Source: Dimorphilus gyrociliatus (taxonomy: Eukaryota > Annelida > Polychaeta > Dinophilidae). From it: a stretch of DNA of 64,000 nucleotides. The position numbers and the translations under genes are program-made. The stretch is taken from contig CAJFCJ010000025.1 in assembly GCA_904063045.1 (NCBI GenBank), positions 1,023,955 through 1,087,954 of the forward strand, read 5' to 3'. The stretch's first letter is position 1; the number at the start of each line of letters is the position of its first letter. The notes below the pieces were generated by a model. The model was given only the letters and a program-made list of their open reading frames with translations, had not been told where the DNA came from and did no database searches. Of the stretch, positions 36,968 to 48,619 are shown one piece after another.

Positions 36968-38280
36968 TAAAACGAGGGAGGAAAAGGAGAGCGACAAGAG
37001 GAAAGAGAAAAAAAATAAATCCTACACTTCTATTCCGTTGCGCTAGAAGATAAAAATTAGCCACGGCTCTTGGGAGTAAGAGATGGATCTGATATTTATC
37101 CTATATAAGATCATATACAATCCAAATAATCTCTATGGTGAGTATTGAATAAAGGGAAGAGCTATAAACTGTACCCGTACAAGTGTCTGCTGCCAAGTAT
37201 ATACAGTATATATATATATACTATAATTACTTGTTTCTTGTATGCAAACGCACGAAACCCTCTCTTCTCCCATAGACGTTCTTCGCTTGCCTTTTTTCGT
37301 CTCTGACAGGCCAGTGAATGAGCGTAAATTTTCTAAACCTACTCGACGTTTCCCTCCGCCCTCCTCCTTCTTTTCCCTCTCTGCTTCAGGGTTATCTTTA
37401 TCAATCTACACATCTATCAATCTCCATCCTCCCTTCACTCTGAAATTTCTTTTCTATTCGATTTGACTTTTCTCTACTGCTCACCGTCGAAAGCCTCATC
37501 AAATCAGCATTCGTTTTCTTTTTTTTCCTTCGTCTATCAATCAATAAATAAATATGTTGCATAGAAAATATAATAAAGCGACAAAGTTGAACTTGGTGAC
37601 TCGATCTACGGAAAAATCTCTTATTGATTACTCGCTAATGGCCTACTAACGAAGGCAAAAGAAAGCAATTCGTAATAATATTTTGACATTCGAATAACCT
37701 TCGCTGACCTCTATAAAAGGAGAAAGAACGCATGCAGATGAAAGAACGATTCGATATTCATAGAGTGCAGAGCCGAGTAAATGAAATAATATCAAGCAAA
37801 TTGGAAATTTTTACAATAATTTTGTCTTTTTACCATTATAAGACTTCATTTGAAAAGATTAGCAAATGGGGATTAAGCGACTCGCATATAAGATGGTAAG
37901 ACACTTAAGGAGACAGAAATAAGTTGGTTCTTTAGTCGACTAGAGAAAAAGACAGAGAGAATAGAAGAAAAGAATAGGGAGAGAGAGAGAGAGAGAGAAA
38001 GAGAAAAATATGAACAAATGCTAAGAGACGAAAAAAATAAAACTGCCCCACTGAATTTAATAATATTCGTTAAAGTCGTTAACATAGACCACTGTATACT
38101 TCTGCCAAATTGCCAAATTGAATCAAATAATAAAAGCGGTAACTTAAGCGCCATCTACAATTTTATTAGTCAAAACTTGCATTATAACAATTTCCAGTTG
38201 AGTAATTGCACATCAAATAAAAAATTGTCAGTAGAACGCCATCTACTGACCAAATTTTCCATAGCTGCCAAACTCAATTT
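34177..38280. other. Non-coding stretch upstream of the LRR gene
   Basis: No protein-like frame. It contains the LRR promoter, pyrimidine-rich tracts at 34,190-34,270, several TATACAGTATA palindromes (34,5xx, 35,08x, 35,11x, 37,20x), an AG tract at 36,937-36,965, another at 37,979-37,998, and one CTCF-like GCGCCATCTA at 34,856. Confidence 0.5.
36937..36965. repeat. (AG)n microsatellite
   Basis: About 14 AG units. The 100-residue and 86-residue open frames across it on both strands are repeat artefacts with no domain. Confidence 0.9.
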
Positions 38281-38570
38281 TCCGCTGGCGTCTCTTCTAA
38301 AAGCGTCTCTAGGCATTGCTCCTCATTTTCGTGTTTGACGTCACGGCCGTGGCATTCACCGCGTGCCTTAATATTCTTATCAAATCAAGGCTCGCACCGA
38401 ACACCGCGAACGGTATGACGTAAATAAAAATATGTTGGTAAAATGAGGAAAGGAGGGTGCGATAGATAGATATAAAAGATAGAGATGAAGACAGGGCCGA
38501 GAGAGATCTTCCCCAACATCACTTAAGGCAGATTACCAGTTCCACTATTAAAATATCTGAAAGATGTACC

Positions 38571-38645
38571 AATTAGTGAGATGAATGTCTATCGTCGGCG
38601 AGCTTTCACTAAACAATTTTCAAGCGTCTAATTAAAAAAAAACGC
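38571..38645 (+). repeat. Paired non-coding element, copy 1
   Basis: About 70 bp starting AATTAGTGAGATGAATG and ending around CAAGCGTCTAATTAAA, with a second copy at 39040-39107 (AATTAGCAAGATGAATG and the same ending). Between them the sequences differ, so it looks like a duplicated regulatory element. Confidence 0.5.
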
Positions 38646-39039
38646 TTTAAATCTTTTCTTCTCTAAATTACCAATCGATAGATAATTTCGAATAATGATA
38701 AAGATTTCAAAGCCGAAATAGAAGTGCGCCCTCCAACGTATTACATACACAAAACGCTGGTTGGCTGTACCAGCTCTGAGGTACGTAGAGAGAATATCTT
38801 ATTAATGCTTAAAAAAATCTATACATTGATATATAGATTGATGTAGTAATAGAATGTCTATAGACGGACAAATACCGTAGTATTTCACATATAGAATGAG
38901 CAATGTATTGCACTTTGCGGAAACTCTATACAGTTTTGCAGAAGTATTTGCTGTATAATATATTCATTTATAACAGGTCCACCAAATTATCTATATATAT
39001 TATTCACAGCAAAAATGGACGATTAAAAATAAACCTCCT

Positions 39040-39107
39040 AATTAGCAAGATGAATGCCTTTCCTTGCTCACTCCTAAACGTTTCCAAGCGTCTAATTAAA
39101 GAAACGC
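39040..39107 (+). repeat. Paired non-coding element, copy 2
   Basis: Partner of 38571-38645; the shared parts are the AATTAG..AGATGAATG start and the CAAGCGTCTAATTAAA end, which contains both the GCGTCTAAT motif and a TAATTA homeodomain-like core. Confidence 0.5.
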
Positions 39108-40002
39108 AGCGAGTCGACGAAAAAAGTCGATCGATCGTCTGCGTTCCGACGCACTGCACCGCGTTTCTACCGACGTTTTCCCATTACGTAATCCATAAAA
39201 TAACATAATCTTTCGCTCCGTTCACTCTCTTTCTCCTTTTCTCTCTCTCTCTCTTTCTCTCACTCTTTATCTCTTATAATTTTGATTTAGGCGTCTACTC
39301 GACTATTGCCTAGACATTCCATTCCCGTATTAGATTGCCATCAGCAACGTCTATACAGCCTATCTTTATATCAAGTTCACTCGCGATAGTCGCATACAAA
39401 GAACTGTAAGCGAAAACTTGAAGGAGGAATATATTCACACTTACCAAGTGCTGATTAATAGAAATACTATTAAGGATATTGTTTTATATAAGCAATAGAC
39501 CGTCTCTCTGTCTATTTAAGAGAATGCACTATGTCTATATAGATAAGTACCTAAATGATGCCTATCGTAAAAGATCCTACAATATCATACTCTTGATATT
39601 TGTCCTTCACAAAAGCGTAAAGCGTCGTATAGAAAAATGCTAAATATATAGCATTTGTGCATGTACAGTGCAGTACGATCGTGCGCAACTGTAGCTTAGT
39701 TACATCACATACATCACGCATACTCAGCTTGCTAGACGACGTCAAGTAATGACTTCGATTCTAGTTTGGAGAAGAAATAAACAAAACCAGATCTTTTGTT
39801 ATTTCCTTACATCATTAAAAAAGAGCTTGTCCATTCGATTTCTCTGTCTACAATAAATTACAACTCGCTTCTTTGTAGGAATATCAATAATAAATTATAT
39901 ACTATACATATAGGTGTAAAGAACCTTATACCGCATTTTTATATACTCTATATCCTTGCAAGTAAGAATACGTATGTAGTGTGCACTCTATAAAAAATGA
40001 TT

Positions 40003-40013
40003 TTTTCTTTCTT

Positions 40014-40091
<78 letters not shown>
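40003..40091. repeat. (CT)n(AT)n compound microsatellite
   Basis: A CTTT start, about 20 CT units and then about 16 AT units: the reverse complement of the AT-AG arrangement seen at 7,072 and 8,440. Confidence 0.95.
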
Positions 40092-40092
<1 letters not shown>

Positions 40093-42089
40093 CTCTCTAT
40101 CTTGTATTCCTTTTTTAATTCAACTTTATAACTAAATTCCATCATTAAGTAATAAAAAATAAATAAAAACTAGAATGACCACGAACAAAAAGTATCAGGT
40201 AACTATGAATTTGAACTCATAATTAATAAGACTAGTAGTGATCAATAGGTAACATTTAACGATTTCAAAGTATTATATGCTATTGTGTTAGATATCTTCG
40301 AGCGAAACTGAGAGAGACAGGCAGACAGACGGGGGCGGCGGCGGGGAGGACGGAGAAAGGACGGAGAGAGCGGGAGAAAAAAGTGAGAGGGGGGTTTAAA
40401 TAGAATAAAGTAGAAGAGAACGCATTTGCTACAGTAAAAATGGATGTATATGGAGTATAATAGAAACAGTAACATATAAAAAAAGAAAACAATAAAGGGA
40501 AAAAATCTTCGCTCTGATCGATAATTAAAAATCAAAGAAAGAAAAATAAAAGACACAGAAAGGAAAGAAGAGACTTAAGAGAGAAGAAAGAAGAAAGGAG
40601 AAAGGGGATGGCTTAGAAATGTAATAATATATAGATATACAGTATGTATATATACATATACATATATATGTGCATATGTATATTAATATATATATATATA
40701 TATAGATAGATTTTATAGATTTAAAAATGTATTGTTTTAATTACTTACATCAGGAATAGGTTTTTACAACGATGCCTTGTCGGATTGCGGATCTGTGGTC
40801 GAAGAGACGCTTACATCTTTCATTGTAAACTTGTATCTTGACCGTAAAGGCAGCAATAATAAGAAGAAAAGAAACGCTAGCTCCAAGCCAACATCTCTAG
40901 CAAATTTTCGCCGCCGTCTCCTACCGCAAAAAAATCCAGTGGCGCATGCGTAATGAAAGAAGCAACAGCGACGTCTAACGGCTATTAAATCGAGCTTATT
41001 AGAAATCAATGCATAAAGGCATGTAAATGCAGTCGTTAACTAGATAAATTAAGTAGTTCCATTGACGTTTTCTTTGGCATACCCGTTATAAAAGGTGTCT
41101 TAAGTCGTCAGTGTTGTTTTTTTTCTTTTCGGAATAGAATCGAGTCAATAAACGTCACCATGCAGTTGTTGCAGATACCAAAAATAGGCGTCTAGCTCAA
41201 TATCGATTTTGATAGACGTTTCAGTTCCAATTTTTTCGCAGTACCATTCGATAGCGTTTCCTGCGTAAATACGCCTATTAGACGCTTTTCATAAGCCTAC
41301 ATATGAAAAGAGGCGCTTGTACTTGAAATGTTACACTTTCATACACTGTGCACACAGCGATAGTGACAAAATTTTCGCGTGTGACGCTTTATATATTTGA
41401 TTAGTAGTCGCTGGAAAAGGTCAGTGCTGTGCTCGCACGGTTTCAGAGCAATTAAAGGAAAGACAGCATTTTCTGTGGATTTATATATATTCCATATACT
41501 GTATATGTATATACGTTTAACACTAGATAGCGATTTTGATAGAAAATTTAGACTAGACAAGGTAGAAAGATTGAGCGTCTCTCCTTTTTTGGCACATTGT
41601 TTTCTGTCTAGCGAAACGGTTATTGAAGGTTATTTATAAGCTATATATTAGGAATATGTGTAGGTCATGTACAAAATAGTGCGTTACCGTAAAATTAATA
41701 TATTTAGTTGGAAGATGGACGTGAAGAAAACGCAGATATATTCTCCTATATACTGTATATACTGTAAATATACTTTTTTATAATCTTTGGAGAAATATCA
41801 AGTCGAGATCGTCAAGCGTCTATATTCAAGTGAATTCTTTCTATAGTCGGCTCTGTATTAATTACATGTGGAGACAATGTAAAGCTATAGAGTAAACTCA
41901 TTAGCGAAGATTGATTAATTATTTGGTCTCTTTTTCCTACAAAAAAATAAAATAAAATATCTCTCTTTACTTTTTGTTCTTTTTCTTCCCTTTCATTCCC
42001 CATCTTCTTATTCTTATTCTTTCTTTTTACTCTTTTTTTTCTTTTCTTCTTTTAGGTGTTTAAAATGAAAACTAAAAAGAAAAACAGTA

Positions 42090-42440
42090 AACGAGAATCG
42101 AAATTCTCTTCGCCATAGCTACGATCGTCGATTTGTTCGATTTCCGCCCCGAATCGCTCGATCGTTAGCCGTCAAAGAACGGCGTCTAATGAAGGCAGTC
42201 TAGCTCGTCAACCGCCAATTTTTTTTGACATTGGCCGACTGACGAAGAAAGATGGCTGCCGATCGATAACCCAAACTAATACGCAATCAAAACAATCGTG
42301 CGTCTCTTCAACAGCCTACAGCCTTATCTGCCGCTTTCCAGGCGCCATGTTTGTTTGTTTGTTTGTTGACGAGAAAAAACTCGACGGCGTCTAATGAGCT
42401 TTCGTTGTTCGTAATGCTGCCCTTGAGGCGTCTGTTGCTA
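42090..42440. other. CpG-rich stretch, possible promoter or first exon
   Basis: An island of CpG-rich sequence in an AT-rich region (many CGATCG, TCGTC and GCCG words). It contains AAGATGGCTGCC at 42249-42260, which fits the YY1 consensus, and GGCGCCATG near 42341. No open frame looks coding. It could be a promoter or non-coding first exon; direction unknown. Confidence 0.3.
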
Positions 42441-42461
42441 TATTTTGAAGCAGCAGAATAA

Positions 42462-42501
42462 GCGAAAGAGAGAGCGAGAGCGAGAGAGGGAAGGAGAGAG
42501 A

Positions 42502-42541
<40 letters not shown>

Positions 42542-42542
42542 A
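42462..42542. repeat. (GA)n microsatellite
   Basis: Imperfect then perfect GA repeat directly after the CpG-rich stretch. Confidence 0.9.
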
Positions 42543-42671
42543 GAAAGGAAGAAGTGACACTAAGAACGAGTGAAAGAAAGCGAACAGTAGAAGACTGAGA
42601 ATATGTGGTGTGCACGTATGTGCCTATATAAATATTATATTTATGTAGGTATGTTTATCTGTCCATCCATC

Positions 42672-42711
42672 TATATATATATATATAAGTCTGTCTGTCT
42701 GTCTGTCTGTC
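42672..42711. repeat. (TA)n(TCTG)n microsatellite
   Basis: About eight TA units followed by five TCTG units. Confidence 0.9.
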
Positions 42712-42938
42712 TTGCCTATGATGTCGTTTTTTTTTTCATTTTGTTAATGAATGTAATATAAAGATTTATTGAATTACATTTTAAGCCGTTCCGAGGTGCT
42801 GCCATGCACCTACACGTCAATGATTAGAGTTCGCCTAGCACACCTGCCTTCATAGCCTTTGAGCATCTCAACCATATACCGTGTGTGGTATATTTTATGC
42901 CTATTTTCACCTTAGCACAGTCATGCTTTATGAAAGGC

Positions 42939-42939
<1 letters not shown>

Positions 42940-42983
<44 letters not shown>

Positions 42984-43017
42984 CAGGCAGATAAATAGAT
43001 ATATAGATATATAGATG
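42940..43017. repeat. (GAAA)n(GA)n(ATAG)n microsatellite
   Basis: GAAA units, then about ten GA units, then AGATAT/ATAG repeats. Open frames across it are low-complexity artefacts. Confidence 0.9.
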
Positions 43018-44103
43018 AGGATAAGGAAGTCTTCAATAAACTACTTTCTAATAAACTATTATAGTAACGCGTACAGAAATCTATGCCTCCATTTTATACA
43101 TATATCTAAGAGATGATAGGAAAAATAAGTAAAATATCTCCTAACTTTTAACTTTTCTCTTAGTTTAGACGCCTAATTCATTTAATTCTCGATTATGAAT
43201 TAATATTCTCTATTGCTGTTTAACTTTTAAAATAGTAAGTCATAGATTTAACGAGATCAAACAAACTAAGAATACAGTTGAGTCTACTATTATTATGATT
43301 ATTATTCTCCTTTATAATAACATGTCAAAAGCAATAAGACTATATTGATTCTATCCCAAGAAATATGTATAAAATCTGATAAATACAAATTTAAGAGTTT
43401 CTATATTTAATATTTTTCCCCAAAGTCGTAATTGGAAAAGGGAAATTTGCAGATGAAGGGAATCTATCCATCTCTCCATCTATCAGTCAGACATGGTAGA
43501 AAACGTTTACTCTTTACAAAGTGAGAGAGAGAGGGGGAGAGAGAGACAGAGAGACAGAGAGTGAGATTAAAAGAATAAGAAAAAAAAAGAGGACAAAAAG
43601 GGGCGTCCAAGGGCTTTTTCTAAGACATTTAAAAGATGAAACAGGCAATGACATTATGTAGTGTAAGGTATAAAATCGCTGTAATATTTAACGCTTATAT
43701 ACAGTATATCGTCATATAATTGCAGAATGACTTTGTCGCTACATCCTCTTACTCTAGTAAATAGTGATATTTATCAAAATTCTACCATATACTGTATATA
43801 TTCTACTGCTTAGACGTATAAATCATTATCAATTCATTAAATTCTCGTCTGCTTTGAAAAACGAAAAGAGTTATCGCACTGATTTTTTCATTTGCATAAT
43901 AAACAAGTTATTAAACTGGATGCCTGAAGCAAATTCCAACATCAAACTGGCGTAAATCTGTCTGTAATTAACTGACTCTTCTATGCTGTTCAATTATGCA
44001 GAAAAATTTGGCGGACCATCATCTTAACGGAAACTACATGACATACTTTTAATTATTCACATTACACTTTTACTTTTCTCATATTTTCATCTGAATTAAC
44101 CGC

Positions 44104-44220
44104 TCGCCCCCTCTACACTCTGCCACAAGGTAGAGTTTAACAACAAACCAACAGCGTCATCTGTGAGACTTTGCGAAGCTCAATAATGGTACTCTGACAA
44201 AGGGCGCCCCCTCTGTGAGA
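44104..44220. promoter_or_regulatory. Cluster of CTCF-like motifs
   Basis: Three related words in 120 bp: CGCCCCCTCTACAC (~44105), AGCGTCATCTGTGAG (44153-44167) and GGCGCCCCCTCTGTGAG (44203-44219). With GCGCCATCTA at 34856, 38148 and (ACGCCATCTA) 38236 they resemble the reverse complement of animal CTCF sites (AGATGGCGC / AGGGGGCGC). Motif likeness only. Confidence 0.35.
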
Positions 44221-44740
44221 GCTACGTTATCGAAGGTTAACTAGGTACGTTATAGTAAAAAAAGTAGAAACTAAACATTGACACCTAAATGACTAATAGG
44301 TGAATAGCACTAGCGCTAGCAAATCTGGAATATTTACGATTATCGGCCAACCGTTTTACGATTTAATTCATGTGAGAAACAAGTATTGCAATTAAAATCA
44401 GGTGTTCTATTTGAACACGATTTATTTTCTCTATATACTTTACCATGATATTTACAATTAAAAGGTAAAATAACGTCAAATTTGACTAAATTCATAATTT
44501 ACACATATATGCAGGTGGACAGCATATTCAATCTAATAATGCAAACACTGTATAGGCCTCAAACATTCTAACCTTACTCAAAAATAAATTAAAATGTGCT
44601 ATCGGTGTGAATGCTACTGATTGATTTTGCACATTTCAGATTTGGCTGTTAACAATCAATGATGAAATATATACATAGATATACATTTGCACTCTCATCA
44701 GCTTTTACTTAAGATAATAACAAATTTATTTCTTATACAG

Positions 44741-44997
44741 AAGAGGAAATCATTCATGTAGGGTTTTATTTCAAGAGAATACAAGGTGATTGGTCGAAAT
44801 CTTTACGGATATGTCATGAGCGAGACTGTACCTTATTCATTACTACTCGCCAGCAACGTTTTTCTCTTAATAGAAATTTTTATCACCTCTATCAAAGATT
44901 TACTTTGACCTGGAGAACTATTATTGATAAGTGGCAAGGATGCGAAGATATTGCTATGTCTTTTATGCTTGCCGATTTTAATAAAACGTTTATTATT
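44741..44997 (+). pseudogene. GT64 (EXTL2-like) exon 2 fragment
   Basis: Begins right after an acceptor-like CTTATACAG and reads KRKSFM, an in-frame TAG (44759-44761) where other copies have Tyr, then GFISREYKVIGRNLYGYVM, SETVPYSLLLASNVFL, a frameshift near 44,870, then NRNFYHLYQRF and DKWQGCEDIAMSFMLADFN. This is the second exon of the GT64 genes downstream, on the opposite strand. Stop plus frameshift make it non-functional. Confidence 0.85.
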
Positions 44998-45293
44998 CTC
45001 CTATCGTATGACTGCTGGCGATATGCTTACACTGATAAGCTAAATCAAGACGTCTTCCTTAAATAATAAATTTTCCGGCTTCATATATTTTCCTTAAACT
45101 TGACTCTTTCTCTCTTTCGTTTGTCACCTTCTATAAAACGATTAATTGTATTGGTGAATTATAGGCGATTTGAATAACGATAAACGTCGGCAAAGTTAAA
45201 GTAAGGGGAAAAATTACAGAGATATCAGTAAGTTGTAAGTAGTTTGTTTTGCTGTTTAGAAATACACTTGTTTATGAATAATTTCACCTAATT

Positions 45294-45504
45294 GGGGCCG
45301 ACAGAAAACGTCCCCAAATGAGATTTTTGAAAGCAACATTTCGGATTGAAAAATGGTTAGGAGGGGTAAAGTGGCTTTGGATTTATAGTTAGGGGGGTTC
45401 CATCTAAGGGTTAGGAGCAATCAAAAAGGTTAAGGAGAGACAAGGGCTAGGTTAGGGTTAGGGTTAAATCATGAATTTGGGGACGTTTTCTGTCGTATCC
45501 CACG
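45294..45504. mobile_element. 211-bp MITE with TTAGGG-like core
   Basis: A perfect 20-bp inverted repeat (GACAGAAAACGTCCCCAAAT at 45300-45319, its complement at 45475-45494) bounds the element, flanked by TAATT at 45289-45293 and 45505-45509, a likely target-site duplication. The duplicated unit near 51,905 lacks the insertion. The core carries GGTTAGGGTTAGGGTTA (about 45450-45466), so internal DNA looks telomere-like. No coding capacity. Confidence 0.75.
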
Positions 45505-46391
45505 TAATTTGGTCGTGCAAATACATAAACTCCCGCTCATATCGGCGAGTCACGACTGCTTTTTTTTTAAGTAGATAACAGATAGGCGTTTATCACGAGG
45601 CGGCTGTATTTACTGCCTGTTGAAGTAAAATATTGTAGATTTCCCATATCTCCTATGGGTTGGGTTGAACACGCCTGTTCAATGTTCATTGTCCGCATTA
45701 TCTAGAACAGTGTATTTTACAATAGGCTAATTAGACGTGTTTAGCGGCTCGTCGCTAAACAGAATTCGGTAGTACTCTACTTTGTCCTAATCGGTAAAGA
45801 TTGAAAGAGCTATTTAAGAAGAACGTTTAAGCTTTATTGACGATACTTGAATGAATAAGTTAATCGAGAACGAATCTGGAATGAGTCGTACGCATAGAAA
45901 TTAATAATAGCAAGTAGAATAACTTACTAACTTGCTATCTCTTGTTTCTTTAAAGTACTTAATTAATCTTTTATCAATACTTTAAAAAAAAACGGGAAGT
46001 TTTAAATAGATAATTTCGAGAAACCTCAAAATTAAAGAGTTATTGAATCTATATACTGCATTTTTGATTACATACTTAAAACTTTAATATTTAAATATTA
46101 TAAAATTTCTCCTTGACAGATTTTGAGAGTTTAACTATCTGACTCTCACTTTCAATTGCCTGTATTACGTTATGTTTATACATTTTGTTTCTATTATACA
46201 TTATGATCAATCAGCTAAATGAACGCAGGGCTCTCAATATGTATAAAAGAGCACTGTTTAAATTATGCATATATGAATTAAATTATATATACTGTGAATA
46301 TATTTAATGATTTTGTGATAAAACATAAAATTTCGATATCAATTTAGAATAACAGTTAGGATGTTCATAGAGTATGAACGAATTTACATTA

Positions 46392-47538
46392 CTACACAAG
46401 TATTTTTGAATGTTTTATTAGAGGAAAGTTTGCGTAGCGTTCAGAAAATCTGTTTAGGCAATAAGATCTTTGAAAATGATGGCCTTTTCTTTTCGATAAA
46501 CCTTTATACTTTCCACTTTCTCGTATATCTTTAAGCTTTCCTTTGACCTTTATTGCGCTCGTGTTGCCCTTATTCAAGTCGGCTATCATAAAGCTCATCG
46601 CAATGTCTTCGCAACCCTGCCATCTATCTATTGAAGTCTTCCATTCCTTAATATAATTCCCGTAGAGAGCGTAAAATCTCCGATGAAGAAATATGTTGTT
46701 GGCAAGAAGGAACGAATAAGGTACAGTCTCTTTCATAACATACTCGTACAGATTTCTACCAATCACATTGTGACTCCTTGATATAAAACCATACATAAAA
46801 TGTTTTTCTTTCTGCAAAATAGAGACAAAATAGAATCTTTCTTTATTTGATTCGTTAATGAAAAAACTGCAATAACTACGCAAAAGCAACTACTAAAAGT
46901 CCTATTCCCTTTATCAATTTCTTAAAAATTAATGTCAAACTAGTACACTCTTTCCGGCCTGCTTTGCTCACCTTCCAATGTTGAAATGCTCTGCTGACAG
47001 CACCTTCGTCTATAAGAATATCATCGTCAACGTTCAAGACCGCTTCCGTATCGATTGTAGGATATGGAAAATATCTTAATCTTATCAAGTTGGGCATCCA
47101 ATAAACTTCAATAATAACTTTATTATCCTTATTAACATATTTAGAAATTTCGTTTCCTGTAGGTATCCTCTCCTCATTGAACCAAATAATTATTATCTTC
47201 GATATATTCTTGAAATTTGCGTAGTGCTTAACGGCTCTTCTAATTAGATTAGTGCGATGATATGTCGGTATAACTATAGTATACTTGGAGTCTGCCGAAA
47301 ATTTGACAAATCGCGGTACACTTTCTAAACGTTGCTCTTCCAAATAAGTATATGTTCTATAAATTATATTGGAACTCCTAAACTCTTCTTCATCTGTCAA
47401 CGGAACAGCGTCACTTCCCAAACCCAAACGTGTCTTTAATTGAGGAGACAACGTTACATATGCGAACGATAATAGAAAAAAGGCAGCTATTATAACTCCA
47501 AATAGTACTACTGGGTTTCGTCTAATTCCAATTGACAT
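46392..47538 (-). CDS. EXTL2-like GT64 glycosyltransferase, copy 1
   Basis: Two exons (47538-46972 and 46811-46392; GT-AG, phase 0), 328 residues. Type II membrane layout: short basic N terminus, signal anchor VVLFGVIIAAFFLLSFAYV, stem, then the GT64 catalytic domain. Visible motifs: YTIVIPTYHRTNLIRRAV, IIIWFNEE, the metal/UDP-binding VLNVDDDILID, then in exon 2 FISRSHNVIGRNLYEYVM, YSFLLANNIFLHRRFY, QGCEDIAMSFMIADL and GHHFQRSYCLNRFSERY. Family members act in the Golgi and add HexNAc to glycosaminoglycan linker or related acceptors; the substrate here is inferred only. The longest open frame over exon 2 begins inside the intron and is not the real start. It is the best preserved member of unit 1. 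Confidence 0.88.
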
Positions 47539-47831
47539 TATCTACTCTAAAAGTCTAAATAAAAGCTTGTTTTAATTGACTTTAAATAATGTTTACTACT
47601 AGAGATTATTTGAATTTCAGCTTTTCGTCTCGTTACCTTTATGGATGCGTTTGTTTTCTTTTCTTGGTAAATTTTCAAAACTATTCGCAGAGGCGTTTAA
47701 TAATCCTTCCTGTCCACTGTAGTTGTAGAATGGGAGAAAAAGACGCAGAGAAGGCATAAAGATGAATTGGTGTAGAGATACAAAAATAAGGAGAGTGCGT
47801 TTTCGAAAAAGAGAGAGATGTATAAAGTGTA

Positions 47832-48619
47832 AAATAGTCTGCATAAATATTGGAACATCATAAATTTTTATAGGCTGAACAAGATAACAGATTTTTCTTT
47901 TTTTTTCTATCTTAAATATCTAGATTAAACGTAGATTTATTTATAAATGTCTTATAAATAGAATCGGAGTAAGTATTTATATAGTTTGCTGGTTTGATAT
48001 TATGTATTGTTTTATTGATTTTTTTTTCTTATTTGGCCGCGCCGCATAATAATTGGAACAGGGGGTTTAATGTTCATGTTTTTTCTATTTTTCAATGTGA
48101 CCACCCTCTTTTTCTAAACACTTGCTGACTCTAGACCCCATTCCTCTGTATAAATTTGGCAACAAGTCGGGTTGCCTTTTTACAACCTCATAACAACACT
48201 TTTGGGTTTTCTTCCAAAATTCCTCCTCAAATTCGAATTGTGGATCATCATAAACAAGTTTTTTGGTGAGGTGCCACATATTCTCAATTGGGTTGAGGTC
48301 AGGGCTCTTTGCTGGCAAATCAAGAGGGTGGATGCTATTCATCTGAAGGGCTCTTTTAGTTGTCCTAGCAGTATGGCACCCAGCATTGTCTTGCTGGAGA
48401 ATGTATGTAATGTTCACCCTGCCTATGTCTCTCTCTGTAAGTCTCTTTGGACGACCCCTATTGTCCTGTTCTGGAGGATTGTATCATAGAATTTTTTTTC
48501 CAATATTACTTGAATATTACTCTTTATCTATATAAATTTAGACAAAAAACACTTTTTACCGTTATTTTAAATTTAGCTTATCAAAATTTAGGATGTTCCA
48601 AAATTTATGCGGATTACTG
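47832..48619 (-). mobile_element. Deleted Tc1-like element in unit 1
   Basis: TIRs of about 45 bp (left from 47832, AAATAGTCTGCATAAAT; right end at 48619, complement CAGTAATCCGCATAAAT) flanked by TA at 47830-47831 and 48620-48621. The minus strand encodes the transposase end LQQDNAGCHTARTTKRAL, SPDLNPIENMWHLTKKLV (48417-48085). Just upstream is a GRPKRLTERD piece that belongs near the N-terminal DNA-binding region, so roughly 200 residues between are deleted. Unit 2 carries the empty site near 53,430. Confidence 0.8.

Larger units (their letters stand above)
38288..43172. promoter_or_regulatory. GCGTCT motif cluster (possible enhancer or insulator region)
   Basis: I count 15 GCGTCT/AGACGC hexamers: 38288, 38303, 38624, 39088, 39291, 40805(-), 41188, 41280(-), 41575, 41816, 42182, 42300, 42387, 42428, 43167(-). 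Five read exactly GCGTCTAAT. About one is expected in 4.9 kb of this base composition. The region has no protein gene. Function unknown; a transcription-factor site cluster is the simplest guess. Confidence 0.4.

Noticed and set aside
36737-37064. Frames of 69-100 residues on both strands
   Set aside because: They depend on an AG tract and overlap on both strands; no recognisable protein feature.
40242-40556. 104-residue minus-strand frame
   Set aside because: Low-complexity hydrophobic translation of a purine-rich tract; no start context or homologous feature.
45447-45468. True interstitial telomere or chromosome-fusion scar
   Set aside because: Only about three TTAGGG-like units, inside a TIR-bounded element with an empty site elsewhere, so MITE content is the better explanation.
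46392-46889. 165-residue frame starting MLLRSYCSFF (also at 52750-53247)
   Set aside because: The first ~26 residues are translated intron; GT64 homology starts exactly after the TTTTGCAG acceptor at 46812. In copy 1 it joins exon 1 at 46972.
48172-48489. 105-residue plus-strand frame
   Set aside because: Antisense shadow of the Tc1-like transposase remnant.
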